From positions 620,001-684,000 of the forward strand of contig MJGA01000007.1 of the NCBI GenBank assembly GCA_001910725.1: DNA of 64,000 bases, in the 5' to 3' direction. The stretch's first letter is position 1, and each line of letters starts with the position of its first letter. The notes under the pieces are model-generated. The model had not been told where the DNA came from. It saw nothing but the letters and a program-made list of their open reading frames with translations, and did not search any database. This document shows positions 43,720 through 56,943 of the stretch, piece after piece. The position numbers and the translations under genes were made by a program. This DNA comes from Phanerodontia chrysosporium. Lineage: Eukaryota; Basidiomycota; Agaricomycetes; Polyporales; Phanerochaetaceae.

Positions 43720-44879
43720 ATGTCCGCTCTCATTCACTCAAACCTGCCGGGCCTGACCCTGCTCTCGAAGGGCAAGGTCCGCGATATCTACGCGACCTCT
43801 TCACCTGACCACCTCCTCTTCGTTGCGAGCGATCGCATCTCTGCATACGATGTCATTCTGCAGAATGTCTGTCATCCCGTTGTCCTCCCTGCGTGCACAA
43901 CCTGAAATGACACCCCTCCTCCTGCCTCGCCCCCGATACGTGCGATTGGATGCCTGCAACGCGTAGGGTGTGCCAGACAAAGGCAAGATCCTGACGAAAA
44001 TCTCCCTCTTCTGGTTTGACAAGCTCAAGCACATCGTCCCGAACCATTTCGTGACCGCGAACATCGATGAGATGCCCCAGGAGGTGCGGCAGTACAAAGA
44101 ACAGCTTGAGGGCCGCGCAATGCTCGTGCGCAAGGCCAAGGTCATCCCGCTCGAGGCCATCGTCCGCGGATACATCACTGGTAAACCAGCCCACCTCCCT
44201 CTCCCATCCGCCGCAACGTGACTCACCTTGTTCCTAGGCTCGGGCTGGTCGGAGTACAAGAAGTCGGGAACTGTGCATGGCATCCCGCTCCCGGCGGGCC
44301 TCGTCGAATCGCAGAAGCTCCCGGAGCCGCTGTTCACGCCCTCGACGAAGGCCGAGCAGGGCGCGCACGACGAAAACATTTCTCCCGCGCAGGGTGCGTC
44401 TCCCGCTCTCCGCTTCCACATCACCCGCCGGAGCTGCTGCTGACCCTGGCGCGCCCGCAGCGGCCGCCCTGATCGGCCAGGAGCTCTTCGATCGCGTCTC
44501 CACGACGGCCGTGCGGCTCTACACCGAGGCGGCAGAGTACGCCGCAAGCCGCGGCCTCATCCTTGCCGACACCAAGTTCGAGTTCGGGCTGGTGCAGGGC
44601 GCCGACGGCACCGAGCAGCTCATTCTCATCGATGAGGCCCTCACCCCCGACTCGTCGCGCTACTGGCCCGCAGCGTCGTACAAGCCCGGCGGCGGCCAGC
44701 CGAGCTTCGACAAGCAGTACCTTCGCGACTGGCTGACGAGCGCTGGTTTCAAAAAGGGTCTTGAGAGCGGCCCGGCCGGGCATGAAGGTGAGGGATGGGT
44801 CATGTCGCCAGAGGTCGTCGAGGGAACGCGCAAGAGGTATCTCGAGGCTTACGAGATGCTCACTGGCCAGAAGCCCTGA
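43720..44879 (+). CDS. ADE1: SAICAR synthetase (phosphoribosylaminoimidazole-succinocarboxamide synthase)
   Basis: Cytosolic purine-pathway enzyme that joins CAIR and aspartate with [23 protein letters not shown] at 43720 leads to the family signature [20 protein letters not shown] and [10 protein letters not shown]. After an intron come [50 protein letters not shown] and [10 protein letters not shown]. The active-site region is [17 protein letters not shown], and the end is [11 protein letters not shown] (stop 44877-44879). Three introns, all in frame, no repair needed. Together with ADE16/17 at 18.9 kb the window has two purine-pathway genes, but they are 23 kb apart and not clustered. Confidence 0.96.
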
Positions 44880-45382
44880 ATGATGTCCTTTCTCAAAGAT
44901 CAAGAGATTAGTCGTAACAGTAGTGCTAAAGAAATTGTATTGGATACAGTATCTCAACATCTCGACTGACAACTGAATGGTGGATCCATGTGCCGTGGTT
45001 TCCCACAGCCCGCCGAAATATGCTGAGGTTCTGCCCGAATGCGCCATGTGCATACGAATGGAAGTTCAGGTGAGACCGCAGCCTTCCCATGTCCATTGAA
45101 CACGATCAGCTTTAGAAATGCGCTGACCTGCGAACCTGTCAGGATGGCATGACATGGAGCTCACAAGCGCACACAAGCACCCATATGATTCAGATAGACA
45201 GACACTGGATCTGAATTGTGAGTACTAGAACTACCGTAAACGTAACGGACATAATGAGTATGTAGAGGGGACAACAACTAACATGCAAGAAGGGTATGCA
45301 TATGCGGGATGACTATGGTATACTTGACTGTAAGATGCAACAAACTGGAGAACTGAGAGAAAATCCTGAGTAGTAGGAGAAA
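44880..45382. other. Convergent 3' region, ADE1 / monooxygenase copy 2
   Basis: About 500 bp, AT-richer than the genes. No gene recognised. Confidence 0.5.
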
Positions 45383-47334
45383 TTAAGCGTCGTTACGTGA
45401 TAGAGAAAGTTTGTCAAGAGCGTCTTCTGCACCGTTTAGAGCCCTCTCTTCGTCCTGTGCGCGGTGATACCTTCCCCATGTCACCCACCATTCCTGGAAC
45501 TCGGTGAGCTTTCAGGACACGCCGAACAGATAGCAGGAAAATGCACCTGAGCGGCGTCCTCCGCCTCATAGCAAAACAAGCCTGCAAGGCCCTCGAACTC
45601 GCGCTTCAGTGAGCCATCGTCCCACTCGTCCCGCGCCTGGCGGATCTGGATGTTGCGCGCGTCGGCCGCGGGGCCGGGCGGGAGGCGCACGAAGGCCGCG
45701 TTCGAGACGTCCATCTCGTTCACGCTCTTCGTGCGCGCGTAGCGGATCTCCTGGTACGCGTTCAGGAAGCGCGGGACCTCTTCCCAGCTCGAGAGGTGCC
45801 CGAAGAGCGTCCCGAACACGACGGCGTCCTCAAGCGCCATCGCGGGGCCGTAAGTTCCACCAGGCTGCGGCAGGTGTTAGAGACGGGGAATTTGCAGAGA
45901 GGGGACGGGCACACTCACGAACCACGGGTGCGCGGCCTCCCCGATGAGCACTATCCGCCCGGACTCGTCAATCCACTCGTCGATCTCCTCCTCACGCACC
46001 ATCCAGCGTGTGCGGTACAGGTACGGTGGGAGCTTCATCATGCGCTGGACCCTGCATTGCGTCAGTGATATCCCGATGCGCGCTGCTAACCCAGGTGGCT
46101 CACATGGGCCCGAGATTGCTGTAATCGATGCTGCTTGTGGGAACGGCGTCGTACCACGACTCTGTTGCGTCTGCCGGTGTGTGGGCGTCTTCATCTGGCC
46201 AGTACATCTGTACCGCAAACTCGGTCTTGCCTTTCTATCACAGGCGTCAGCATTGTCCTGTACATTTTTAGGTCCCGTTGCGTACCACAGGGTGAGCTAT
46301 AAATCAGTGCTTGTCAGTGATCCCGTTGACTGTTGTAGAATGCAGAAAAGACGGAGCTTACCGCATAGACTGCGATGTGTGCCCATCATGATCGGCCACT
46401 ACGCGTCCCGTGTCAGCACGCGTTGGTTCTAGCACGGGGAAGTGCGGGACGCACCTCGTTCGCCTGCACGAGCTTCGCGAGCTCCGGGTCTTTCATCATC
46501 TCCTCTGCAAGGATCGTCGTGCCAAAGATCGTGAAACCGGAGGGCGCCGCGTCGTCGGGCCTGCCGAGCACGACGGGGCGCACGATGCTCCGGGGGCCGT
46601 CTGCACCAATGACGATGTCTGCCTCCAGCACCGTACCCGACGCCAGTGTCACGCGCGGTCGCGGGTCACCTGGCGCTACCTCCGCGACGGACACGCCAAA
46701 GTCGACCTGTGCGCCAGACTCGACTGCGAGGCGGTAGACAAGGCGATGGACGTCTTCATGCTAGGCGTGGCGTTACGGCTGGGCCAGGGCTTTGCACGGG
46801 AGGCAAGCACGCACCTTCATGAGCAAGAAGTCTCCGCCTGTCTCCGCCATGACTGCTGGCCGCCACTGTGCAGCTCCCATTTTCTCGCCTGTGTGCACTG
46901 TGCGGCGCAGCTGTGAGTACGATGGCGTGTTCGTGAAGAATGCATTGGACACGCACGGTCGTACCATGGCGTCGCGACGTTCAGCACCGCGGTCTTCGCC
47001 AACTCTTCGCCACCTGCCCACTTCTTCAGGATCTTGCTCATGTTCGGCGGGACGCGGAGGCCTCCTGAGGGAGCCCCAGAGCTGGCAGGCGTTCCAGCAC
47101 TCGCACTCTATGGCCGGCCTTGCATAGCACATGAGCGACTGAGAGGCCTGAGAGACCTAGAGACCCAGGTCAAAAGCATGAGCGTACGAAGAGGTTGGGA
47201 CAGCGGGGTGCGGAACAAAGGTGTAGGGCGGAGTTGCAAGCACGGGAAAGGCCAGGAAATTCAAGGTACTTACCTCCGCCTATGACAATAAAGTCAAGCT
47301 TTAGTGAGGCTCCAGAGTGTACAGCGGTCGGCAT
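45383..47334 (-). CDS. FAD-dependent monooxygenase, salicylate hydroxylase-like (copy 2)
   Basis: Paralogue of the monooxygenase at 36145-38168, with the same domain order. Start MPTAVHSGASLKLDFIVIGG at 47334. Then RVPPNMSKILKKWAGGEELA, TGEKMGAAQWRPAVMAETGG, and the DG motif LEADIVIGADGPRSIVRPVV. The FAD-ribityl motif is GRIVLIGEAAHPWF, again GE in place of GD. The C-terminus has MALEDAVVFGTLFGHL and EMDVSNAAFVRLPPGP, then FQEWWVTWGRYHRAQDEE. It ends LSLSRNDA at 45383. Several short introns; no frame repair needed where compared. The substrate is not predictable. FAD binding, NAD(P)H use and aromatic hydroxylation are family knowledge. Confidence 0.88.
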
Positions 47335-48577
47335 GGTGGAAAGTGAGGGCAAGAGGGGTTGACCGGCCAGAAAACGGCATTCTCAAAAAACTGGGTCTCG
47401 TTACTATAAGATCGGCTAAACGGCTAGCGTGGGCATTACCAACTTGCCTCCACAATTCAGGAGCGTGTCCGCTTAGAATCAGAAACTGCGATCCGGCGTG
47501 ATCAGAAAGAACAATACGCGCGACGCCCAGGCGATCAGCCTACCCCGGCGACCATCCTTGAGTGAGATGCTTCCAGATGCTGATCGACGGAAGCATTCTG
47601 CGGACAAAAGCCATAAAGGGGCCTTCGCCAACGGAAGCTTCGCCCCCAAGACGCGTCATGCTTGCGTTCCGCCGCATCCCGCCCCGCCCAGCGACGCCCG
47701 CCGCCGTCTCCTACGAGCGTTCCTGGCCGACGCGCAAGAATTCGGCTCGTTGCTGGGCAATGCCCCTGCACCATCACGACACGCCGTTGCCAGACGGAGC
47801 TTACTGCCCTGACGCGAGAATATTCTACACGACCCGGAAGCCATAAGCCATTACGTACTCGCCCATTCCTAAGTCCGATAAACAGTGTCCTCGTGGCGCA
47901 GGAGTTTCTCAGTCCGCCAGTGCGCACGGCTGCCCTGCACAAGGGATCTCCTATCTTCGGCCAAGTTACTTACACCGACTAAGGCACTCCGTTCCTCTTC
48001 CAAATGTTTTCCGTGCCGACCGGGATTTAGAAAGTTGCGACGTAAGCTCAGCGGCCTCGACATCGTCTCCCGCAGGGCCAGATGCTGCGTCGGTGACATC
48101 GGCCTGCGGGACATCGCTTGCTCGACAAGCGGCCTATTCGGGAGTTGTCTCGACAAAAAGTGCAAAAAACATGTATCAATCATGATAGATATGGAAAACG
48201 AGCATACCTGGTGACACGCAAACAAACGCCACCTGCGATTCCTCGCGGGGAAAGCACAGGTCCGCGGGCTGCAGATGCTTGTGACTACCTTGCGGCGTAA
48301 AAGACTTGGCAGTGAAAGCGTTGGGGGGTACCCGTCGCACGAAATGAGTTCACATGGAAAATGCAGGTAAATTAGATGCATGATATGAAAACGATGGACG
48401 GGATGTGCGCAGCGACGTTGAGCATGTCGAGGTCGTCATGTTCACGGCCGTCTGAAGCGCTGTGTCCCAGAAAAGGCAATGGCGGATCAGCGCTTTCGGC
48501 AATCCCCGAGAAACCGATTTGAGCAACGTAGTTTACCGCGCGCTACGCTTTGCTAACGGCCACAACAATCGGCAAAC
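47335..48577. promoter_or_regulatory. Divergent promoter region, monooxygenase copy 2 and SWD3/WDR5
   Basis: About 1.24 kb between opposed ATGs. No convincing gene. Open frames here are short and of random composition. Confidence 0.4.
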
Positions 48578-50319
<1,742 letters not shown>

Positions 50320-50520
50320 TCTCATCCGGCTCGTTTATGTACCACTATCCGCTTCTCACCTTTGTATCTTTCTGTCTGTATCGTGTACTGGAGCGCTCCC
50401 TCTGTTTTTAATAATTATCCTCCTTCCGTGCTGAATCCTATACCTGGGGATGTAATAGATATAATACAGGGATGACTTCCTTCTGTTCTAGTGGCGCTAC
50501 GATAGTGAGTGTTTCATTTG
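50320..50520. other. Convergent spacer, SWD3 / TBC protein
   Basis: About 200 bp, AT-rich, between converging stops. Confidence 0.45.
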
Positions 50521-53500
50521 CTACTTCACGGGCTCGGCATTGATGAGGTCTGCAGCACAATCCAGTGTCAGCGACGTGAGTATCGTGGCATTGCAATTAG
50601 GGGTACCTTGCGCAGCTTCCTGTTCTGCGGCAGTCAGGCCAGAATCGTGTGCCTCCAAGAACGCATCGACCTATGAAACACAGTCAGATCCATGTGGTAT
50701 GCGGAGAGAGAGCGGGGACAAGAAAACGAACCTCGTCCATGACATCGTCCTCCACAATCTCGTCTTCCTCCTCACTATCCTCATCGTCGTCCTTGGCGTC
50801 ATCGATCGCGAACGGCGTGCGCTCCATGAACGCCGCAGCAGCGTTCGCCGCGGCCTCGTACATAGTCGGCATCGGCGTCAGACTCGCGGACTGGGCATCC
50901 TCCGTGGCATTCTGCGGCGCGCTCAGGTTCGCAGGGGCAGACGCGGACGCGGGCGGCGGGGCCGTCGCGTCGCTCTCGGCAGTGGACTTGAGGCTCGCCT
51001 TGGACGCCGACCGCCGCATTGTCGGTGTGAGCAGCGACTCGCGGGCCTTGGGTTCCTCGAGCGCGGTGAACTTGCCGATGGCAGGCCGATGGAAGACTTG
51101 ATGCTTGCCCACTGCGCGGCCGACGCCGTCCGTGAGGCGGTTGAAGATCTTCTTGTTGTCTTCGCTCGTGATCTGTGTCCAAAGGTCGCCGAGTAAGCCA
51201 TGGTTCGATGGGATGTCCATCATCGGTACTGGCTCGAGCCGGAAGGTCGCAGAGAAGTCTGTCTCGAAGAATGATTCCAGAATCTCATCCGCGAGTACTA
51301 CCATCCGGAAGCTGTGTAAACTCATCAACGACAGCATTTATATCAACAGCGGGAGCAACGTACGTCGCAAGATTGATGTATGGTTGATTCGACTCTATGT
51401 GTGGAGGCGTCTCTTCATCACCATTCGTATCCTCCGCTCGGGGAAGGAGGGCGTCGCCGTACTCAAACGCATTTGACATGAATCGGCTAACGGCCCCGAG
51501 GTAGGCATCGCCTATCTCAAAGCGGAAGATGAACTGCGGGACAATGATTGAGACTCATGTCGAGTGTGTTCGACAATCGACTGACCAGTAAGGACTCTGA
51601 CAGGGTGAGAACTTCGTCTTTTGTCAGGTAGCCATCCTTGTTCTTGTCATGGAGGTTAAAGAACCACTCGATATTCTCCATGAGATCGTTGAACATGACA
51701 CCGTCCAAACCAGAAACAAGATCCTAGAGTCATCATTCTCGGAGGTTAGCACTCTGGGAATAGCATCACTCGGAGGGCGGAAAGCTCACCTGGAAAGATA
51801 AAGCCCCTCTAAAGTCCTTGTCCCAGAAGTAGAACAGTCGGTCGATGAACTCGTGCTCGGCGACCTCCCTTTCCACTCTTTGCTAAGCGCACGTTAGCAA
51901 TCTTTCCTTCCAAACAGAACCACGTATCGAACCTGGAACCCGTTTGACACGATCCTCTCATTCCGCGCCCAGGTGGCGATCTCACTGAGGAACACTCTGA
52001 ACGTTCTCAGCCCAATCCGCGTTTCGGGGCGCTCCTCTTGACCGTCCTTAGTCGTAAGCAGCGACGGCGGTGGAAGGGACGCAGCGGGTGGGGGCTCAAT
52101 GCATATCGCCTTGAAGAGCGCGTCGTAGATAAGGCCCGCTTGATCCTTAGTGAACCGCTCTAGCGTCTTGAGATTCCGGATGGCAGATCGTTTCGAGAAG
52201 GACTCGATACTGTGGACCACCTCGCCTCGGAATTTCTTCCGTTCACTCTGAATGGTCTCATCCGTGATGACAGCAAATTCCCGGAAGGAAACTAGAAGGA
52301 GCTCCTGGAACCGCGTGATCGCACGAGCGCGTGGGTCTGGCGAGTCCGGATGCGCAGAGTCGCCCAATGAAGAGAAATAGTCCCGCATGAGACTACAACA
52401 ATGTCAGTCCAAGAATGTTCTCCGCAACGAAAACTACATACTGGATGAAACCTCCGTCATCCTGAATTTGAAGCAACTGCTCGCCGTTGATCTTCAGGAT
52501 AGCTTAGAGATACTGCAAAATTAGTACATCAGCTGGGTGCGAGGGCAGTAGGTACTTGCCAAGTCTATCAAGGGAACGGTCAGTCTTCGAATGCGGTTGC
52601 CGCAGTACGCATGACTCACCCTACTTGGAACAGAACCTTCGGGCCCATGCAGAAGAAACAGTCGATTATCCGGAAGGCGAAGACCATGGGCATACTGTTA
52701 ATGAACCTGCAACGTTTTTTCTGTCAAGTAACTGCCGAGGAGTGCCGTAAATGCTGCGCACAAACTCAGAAACCACGGTAGTGACGCTACGGACAGCTGG
52801 ACATCAACAGTCGTGAAGTGGTCGTATATGATCGGAAGACATCGATGCACGAGCGACTCGAACACCCTCTGGTCGAGAAGCGTGCCATGCATGGAGGGGC
52901 TACGCGCAAAGATCCTAAGCGTGGAGCAGACGCGGCAGTACGAGAGCACTTACCTATAGTATCCTGGCAATAGCCGGTCACATATGACCTCAAGCAACCA
53001 GAATGCTTGCTCCTCAGACATGTAGATCAGTATCGCGGCCGCAAGAATGTTCATTGCCTAGAACGTGTTCAGAAATTATTGATTCGCTCGCGCCGTATAC
53101 GCATACCTGACAGTATCCCGTCTCTGGGTTCTTGAACGAGTAGGCCTGTAGCACTCTCCTGAGTGCGCCAATACCCTCTTCGCTCTGGTATGCCGAGTAC
53201 TCAGGCAAGGAGCGATGAAGGTCCTTCTCAATCTCCTCCGTACTCGTACTTGTGCGGCCCTTGTTCTCCTCGAGTAGTCGCTCGTACACACCAGGGTTCT
53301 CAAAGCGGAGGTACATCGAACCTGAGAGCGTCTCCCACATCTCGCCACGCAGCCGATTTGGCAGGCCGACCTGCACGAGACGCGTGCACTGCGGATAACG
53401 GATGAGCGTTAGATTCCGGCCATGAGCTGGTGGGTGTTAGTGGGCAGCTAGCAAAGGAGACAGCCACGAGCTCACTCTTGAGGTACGCTGTCCATAGCTT

Positions 53501-54474
53501 GGTCTTCGACGCTTCGCGCAGCCTATATTCGTAAGATATCTGTGTATGCAGACTGCGAAGCCATGCGAGGACTTACTTCCGAGGATCACCAGGGAACTTG
53601 AATTTCAATCCCAGCCCACCGAGGTACGCAGAGTTGGGGTCGCTTCCAGGGAGGGCCTCGTTCTTCTGTGCCGCAGCGCCTTCCTTGCCCTCCGCCTCAT
53701 TCGCGGCGGCGACGAGCACCTCGGAGTAGCACGTTTGTACGAACGTCTTGACGGCCTTCATCTGCCCGCGCGCGAGCTCGGCCTTGAGCGCGTCGCGAAG
53801 GAGCGAGCAAAAGAGGTCCGCGGTGGGCCGGAGCGCGGTGATCTGCACGACCTGCGGGGCGGGGTCTGCATGGGGCAACCGGCGCGCAGGCAGGCGGGAC
53901 TCACGATCTTCATGCCGTGCCACAGCGCGAGGCTCAGCGCATACACGCCCGCCTTGGCGTTCAGCCGCTCGACGCGGCGGATCGTGCTCAGCGGCATCGT
54001 GAAGCGCACGCTTTTGCGGTCGAGCGACGCGAACGCGAGGTACGGCGGCAGCAGGTGCAGCCGTCCCGTCTGTGTGCATCTTCAGTACTGCTCGCGGTGC
54101 GATCCAGGGTGGGTACGCACGTATGCCTCCTCTACGCCCTGCACGCCGAGCGAGAGGATCGCGCCGACCTCGATCTTCTCGAGCTCGCGCCGCCCTTCTC
54201 CTTGTCCTTACCGGTCCCCGAGCTCGCATCAGTCTCGGGGGTGGGATCGCAAAGAACAGGTAGTTGAGCTGCTCGCGCGTCGGCTCCTTGAAGTTTCTGA
54301 GTTGTGTGGATATGGTAGCCATCGTCCTGTCGGATTGCTAAGCCAGAGTCCCCTCGCAGACGATTCGTGCGTGTGACACGCTCTAAGTCCAGGTTGAAGC
54401 TGTCCGCAGAGTTGGTTGGGGGTGCGTCGTCGTCGGTCTTAGGTGGTGTGCTGTGTGACGAGGCGGTCGGACAT
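50521..54474 (-). CDS. GRAM-TBC-EF-hand Rab GTPase-activating protein (TBC1D8/9, Gyp2/Mdr1-like)
   Basis: Rab-GAP of the TBC1D8/9 type. The N-terminus holds a GRAM-like domain ([40 protein letters not shown]) and a second one around [16 protein letters not shown]. The TBC domain has [19 protein letters not shown], the arginine finger in [12 protein letters not shown] and the glutamine finger in PETGYCQAMNIL. It then has [14 protein letters not shown] and [20 protein letters not shown]. An EF-hand loop, [12 protein letters not shown], follows near 51610-51645. The tail is acidic ([20 protein letters not shown]) and ends DLINAEPVK. Many introns. The start is uncertain: ATG at 54474 (MSDRLVTQH) needs a frame change before [14 protein letters not shown]. 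Further one-base losses are seen at 54237-54241 (C run) and 54187-54190. Confidence 0.85.
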
Positions 54475-54927
54475 GCAGTCCTGGTCAAGGTGTGTATCAA
54501 GCGTAAGCGGCAATCGAAGCCAAATGGCGGTACCGGCGTCGTGACGCGCGACACCGAGCGCATCACTCCGCTGCTGGCCGGCCACTGCATTGCTCTACCA
54601 CTGCACGCACCACACTCGGGAAGACAACATTCATTGTAGGAAACAAACTATGCGTACAGCGGCGTAAAATTATAAAAGGGTACGACATCCAAAAGGAGTG
54701 TCAGCAGAACAAAATGCACTACGAATTACAGTAGGAATCCACGACCGAGAGACCAACGAGAGTGTGAAGAGAGCGGAAATACGTGTGAGTGTGAACGTTG
54801 TGTGCGGTTGTGATAGCGAGAGCTAGTTGCGATATGCATAACAATAGAAGAGGAAACCGTGCCGTAGTCGTCTAAAGGTGTCGTGCGGGTCATGATGGAG
54901 GTGCGAACGAAACCAGGACGGCTATTG
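54475..54927. other. Spacer between TBC protein (5' side) and two-TM protein (3' side)
   Basis: About 450 bp. Holds the TBC gene promoter and the 3' end of the upstream minus-strand gene. No gene seen. Confidence 0.4.
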
Positions 54928-56943
54928 TCATGAGGCCATCTGTCGGCGCTGAAGGAACGATTGACGAGCACGTTCCATTGCCTCGCGGATCTCTGGACTT
55001 TGCCATGCTGACTCGTCTTCGTGATACGAGCTGTTGAGGATCGAGCTCGCCGAGTCGACGCTGCCAGCGCGAGCGCGATTATTGGGCGAGCTGAAGGTCG
55101 AGCCTGGCCGCGAAACGGAGTCAAAACGATTCCTGTTCGGGGTTCTTGGCGTATGCTGGGGCGTGATGTATTGCGGCGGAGGCGATGCAATTGAGATGTC
55201 AGTCGGACGACGCCCACGGCTCTTGCGGAAGGAGGCGGAGGAGGACGAAGGGATGGGACCGTCTTCCTCGATCCACTGGCCGGAGCCGTCGTCTTCTTGA
55301 TCTTCCTCAGTCTCGGCGGCGACGACAATCTCTTTGCCCAAGGCACGCTTGCCTTCTTCGATGAGCTTGGCGAGCCTGTCGCCAATCCAATCCATCTCGT
55401 CCGCATCCTCCGCTTCTGCCATCTCCTCAGGGCCGGGAGACGGCGAGCCAAAGCTGAACTCTGCAGGGATGGGTGAATGTGTGGAAGGGTGGGATGGGGA
55501 GAAGTTGAAGGTATGCGCATAGATTTGTCCTGCGCGCGAGTGAACTTTTCGTTGTCGGGGTAAGGTACGTCTGCCTGCGACATGCCGCTGCCTTCGACGG
55601 TGCGCCGAGGAGGAAACAGATGATTCGGGATATTCGCAGGGATCAGGCTGGGGACGGGAACGTAGTGGGGACCGCTAGTCTCTTCTGACTTTTGATCATG
55701 GCCTACGGAGGGAGACGGGATCCATCCTCCCTCTTCGTAAGGTGGCGGCGGAACTTCGGTCTGTCTGCCCTTGCCTTTCCATCTACGGACCTTTCAGCTT
55801 CAGAGTTCGAGCATATCGGACGACATGTACTCACAGGCGATAGACCGTCAAACCAACTGCGGTCCCGATGAGAGCAGCGCTCAGCGCTGTGGAAACGATT
55901 GAACCAGCAAGAGTCTTGCGACGCTTGGGAGGAGGAAGGTCTATAGTGACATGGAGTGTGAGCGGCAGTGTGAACATCATGAGGGCGACAAAGTGCGCGA
56001 TGAGGATTATATACGATTCCTGGAGTGTCAGTGCCGTCATTCTGAGGCAGTGAACTGCTCAAACATGCCCTTCAGGCGTGAAGTGCGCGAGGAAGGAGTG
56101 AGGAAAGTTGAAGGTGGGAAGAAAACCCAACACGTGTGACGGGCATGTAGACCCCAAGGTTGATGCGAGTCCAGCCCGTGGGAGAACGCGCTCGCGCATA
56201 TATCCAGCCGACCCTCCCGCATGCATCACATATTCCGGTGCTCGCGTCCCGGACATGGTCCTTTACGAGACTGCAGACACTCTTGACATTCGCATACGCA
56301 TTCAGGGCGACGATGGTAGCACGCCGGTGAGACAATAGCAGCCGAGCTCATCGGCGGCCGACCGTGGACTCGCTCCTTTAACGGCATGAGCAAGGGAGAC
56401 ACAGTGCGATGCATGGTCAGACGACATCACAACCGCGTCCTGTAGACCGCTATGACGAGTCTTGTCCAGCCTCGATGCCACCACGCCGCTCTGCCACACG
56501 AAGAGTATTGTGTGCATGCACTTACCGGCTTCCATGTCGTCCTCGTCCTGCTGCTCTAACGACTCTTTCATGATGTTGCTGCGCTCTGACGGTGATGGGT
56601 CGAGATATCCAGAGGTCGAGGTCTGAACTGTGGCCGGGAATGTCGTTGGGATACTGGGCTCGGATGTCGAGGGTACCCAACCTCGTTTCCTGGCTGTCGG
56701 TTGGGGTGGTGCAAGGCTTGGTGTAGATGGTCGGCGTTCGAAGTCATCTGTACGTGGGGGCCGATTGAGGGAGAAGATCTTCCCGTTCATGCCCAGTTTC
56801 GGCTTCTTCGTTCCTTCTGTGGACATTGACGCGGGGCTCGGTGGGCGAACGGTGGGGGACCCTGGTGCGTGGTGCGCCGCAGTGGGCGTGAAGGGGTTGG
56901 CAATGCCGGGCACTGAAAATACGAAGCTGAAGGGAAACGGCAT
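54928..56943 (-). CDS. Two-TM membrane protein with long Ser/Pro-rich tail, unknown function
   Basis: No named family recognised. Start MPFPFSFVFSVPGIANPFTP at 56943; the first exon ends EQQDEDDMEAG. A 480-nt intron (about 56525-56046) joins to VHCLRMTALTLQESYIILIA. Two TM helices follow: SYIILIAHFVALMMFTLPL and LAGSIVSTALSAALIGTAVG. The second exon splices at TAG|ATGG to WKGKGRQTEVPPPPYEEGGW. The tail holds SPSHPSTHSPIPAEFSFG and an acidic helix DADEMDWIGDRLAKLIEEGK, then ends AMERARQSFLQRRQMAS. The frame changes near 55531-55540, fitting one missing base (TRA|GQIYAHTFNF). The layout suggests an organelle membrane protein with a cytosolic tail, but this is inference. Confidence 0.7.
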
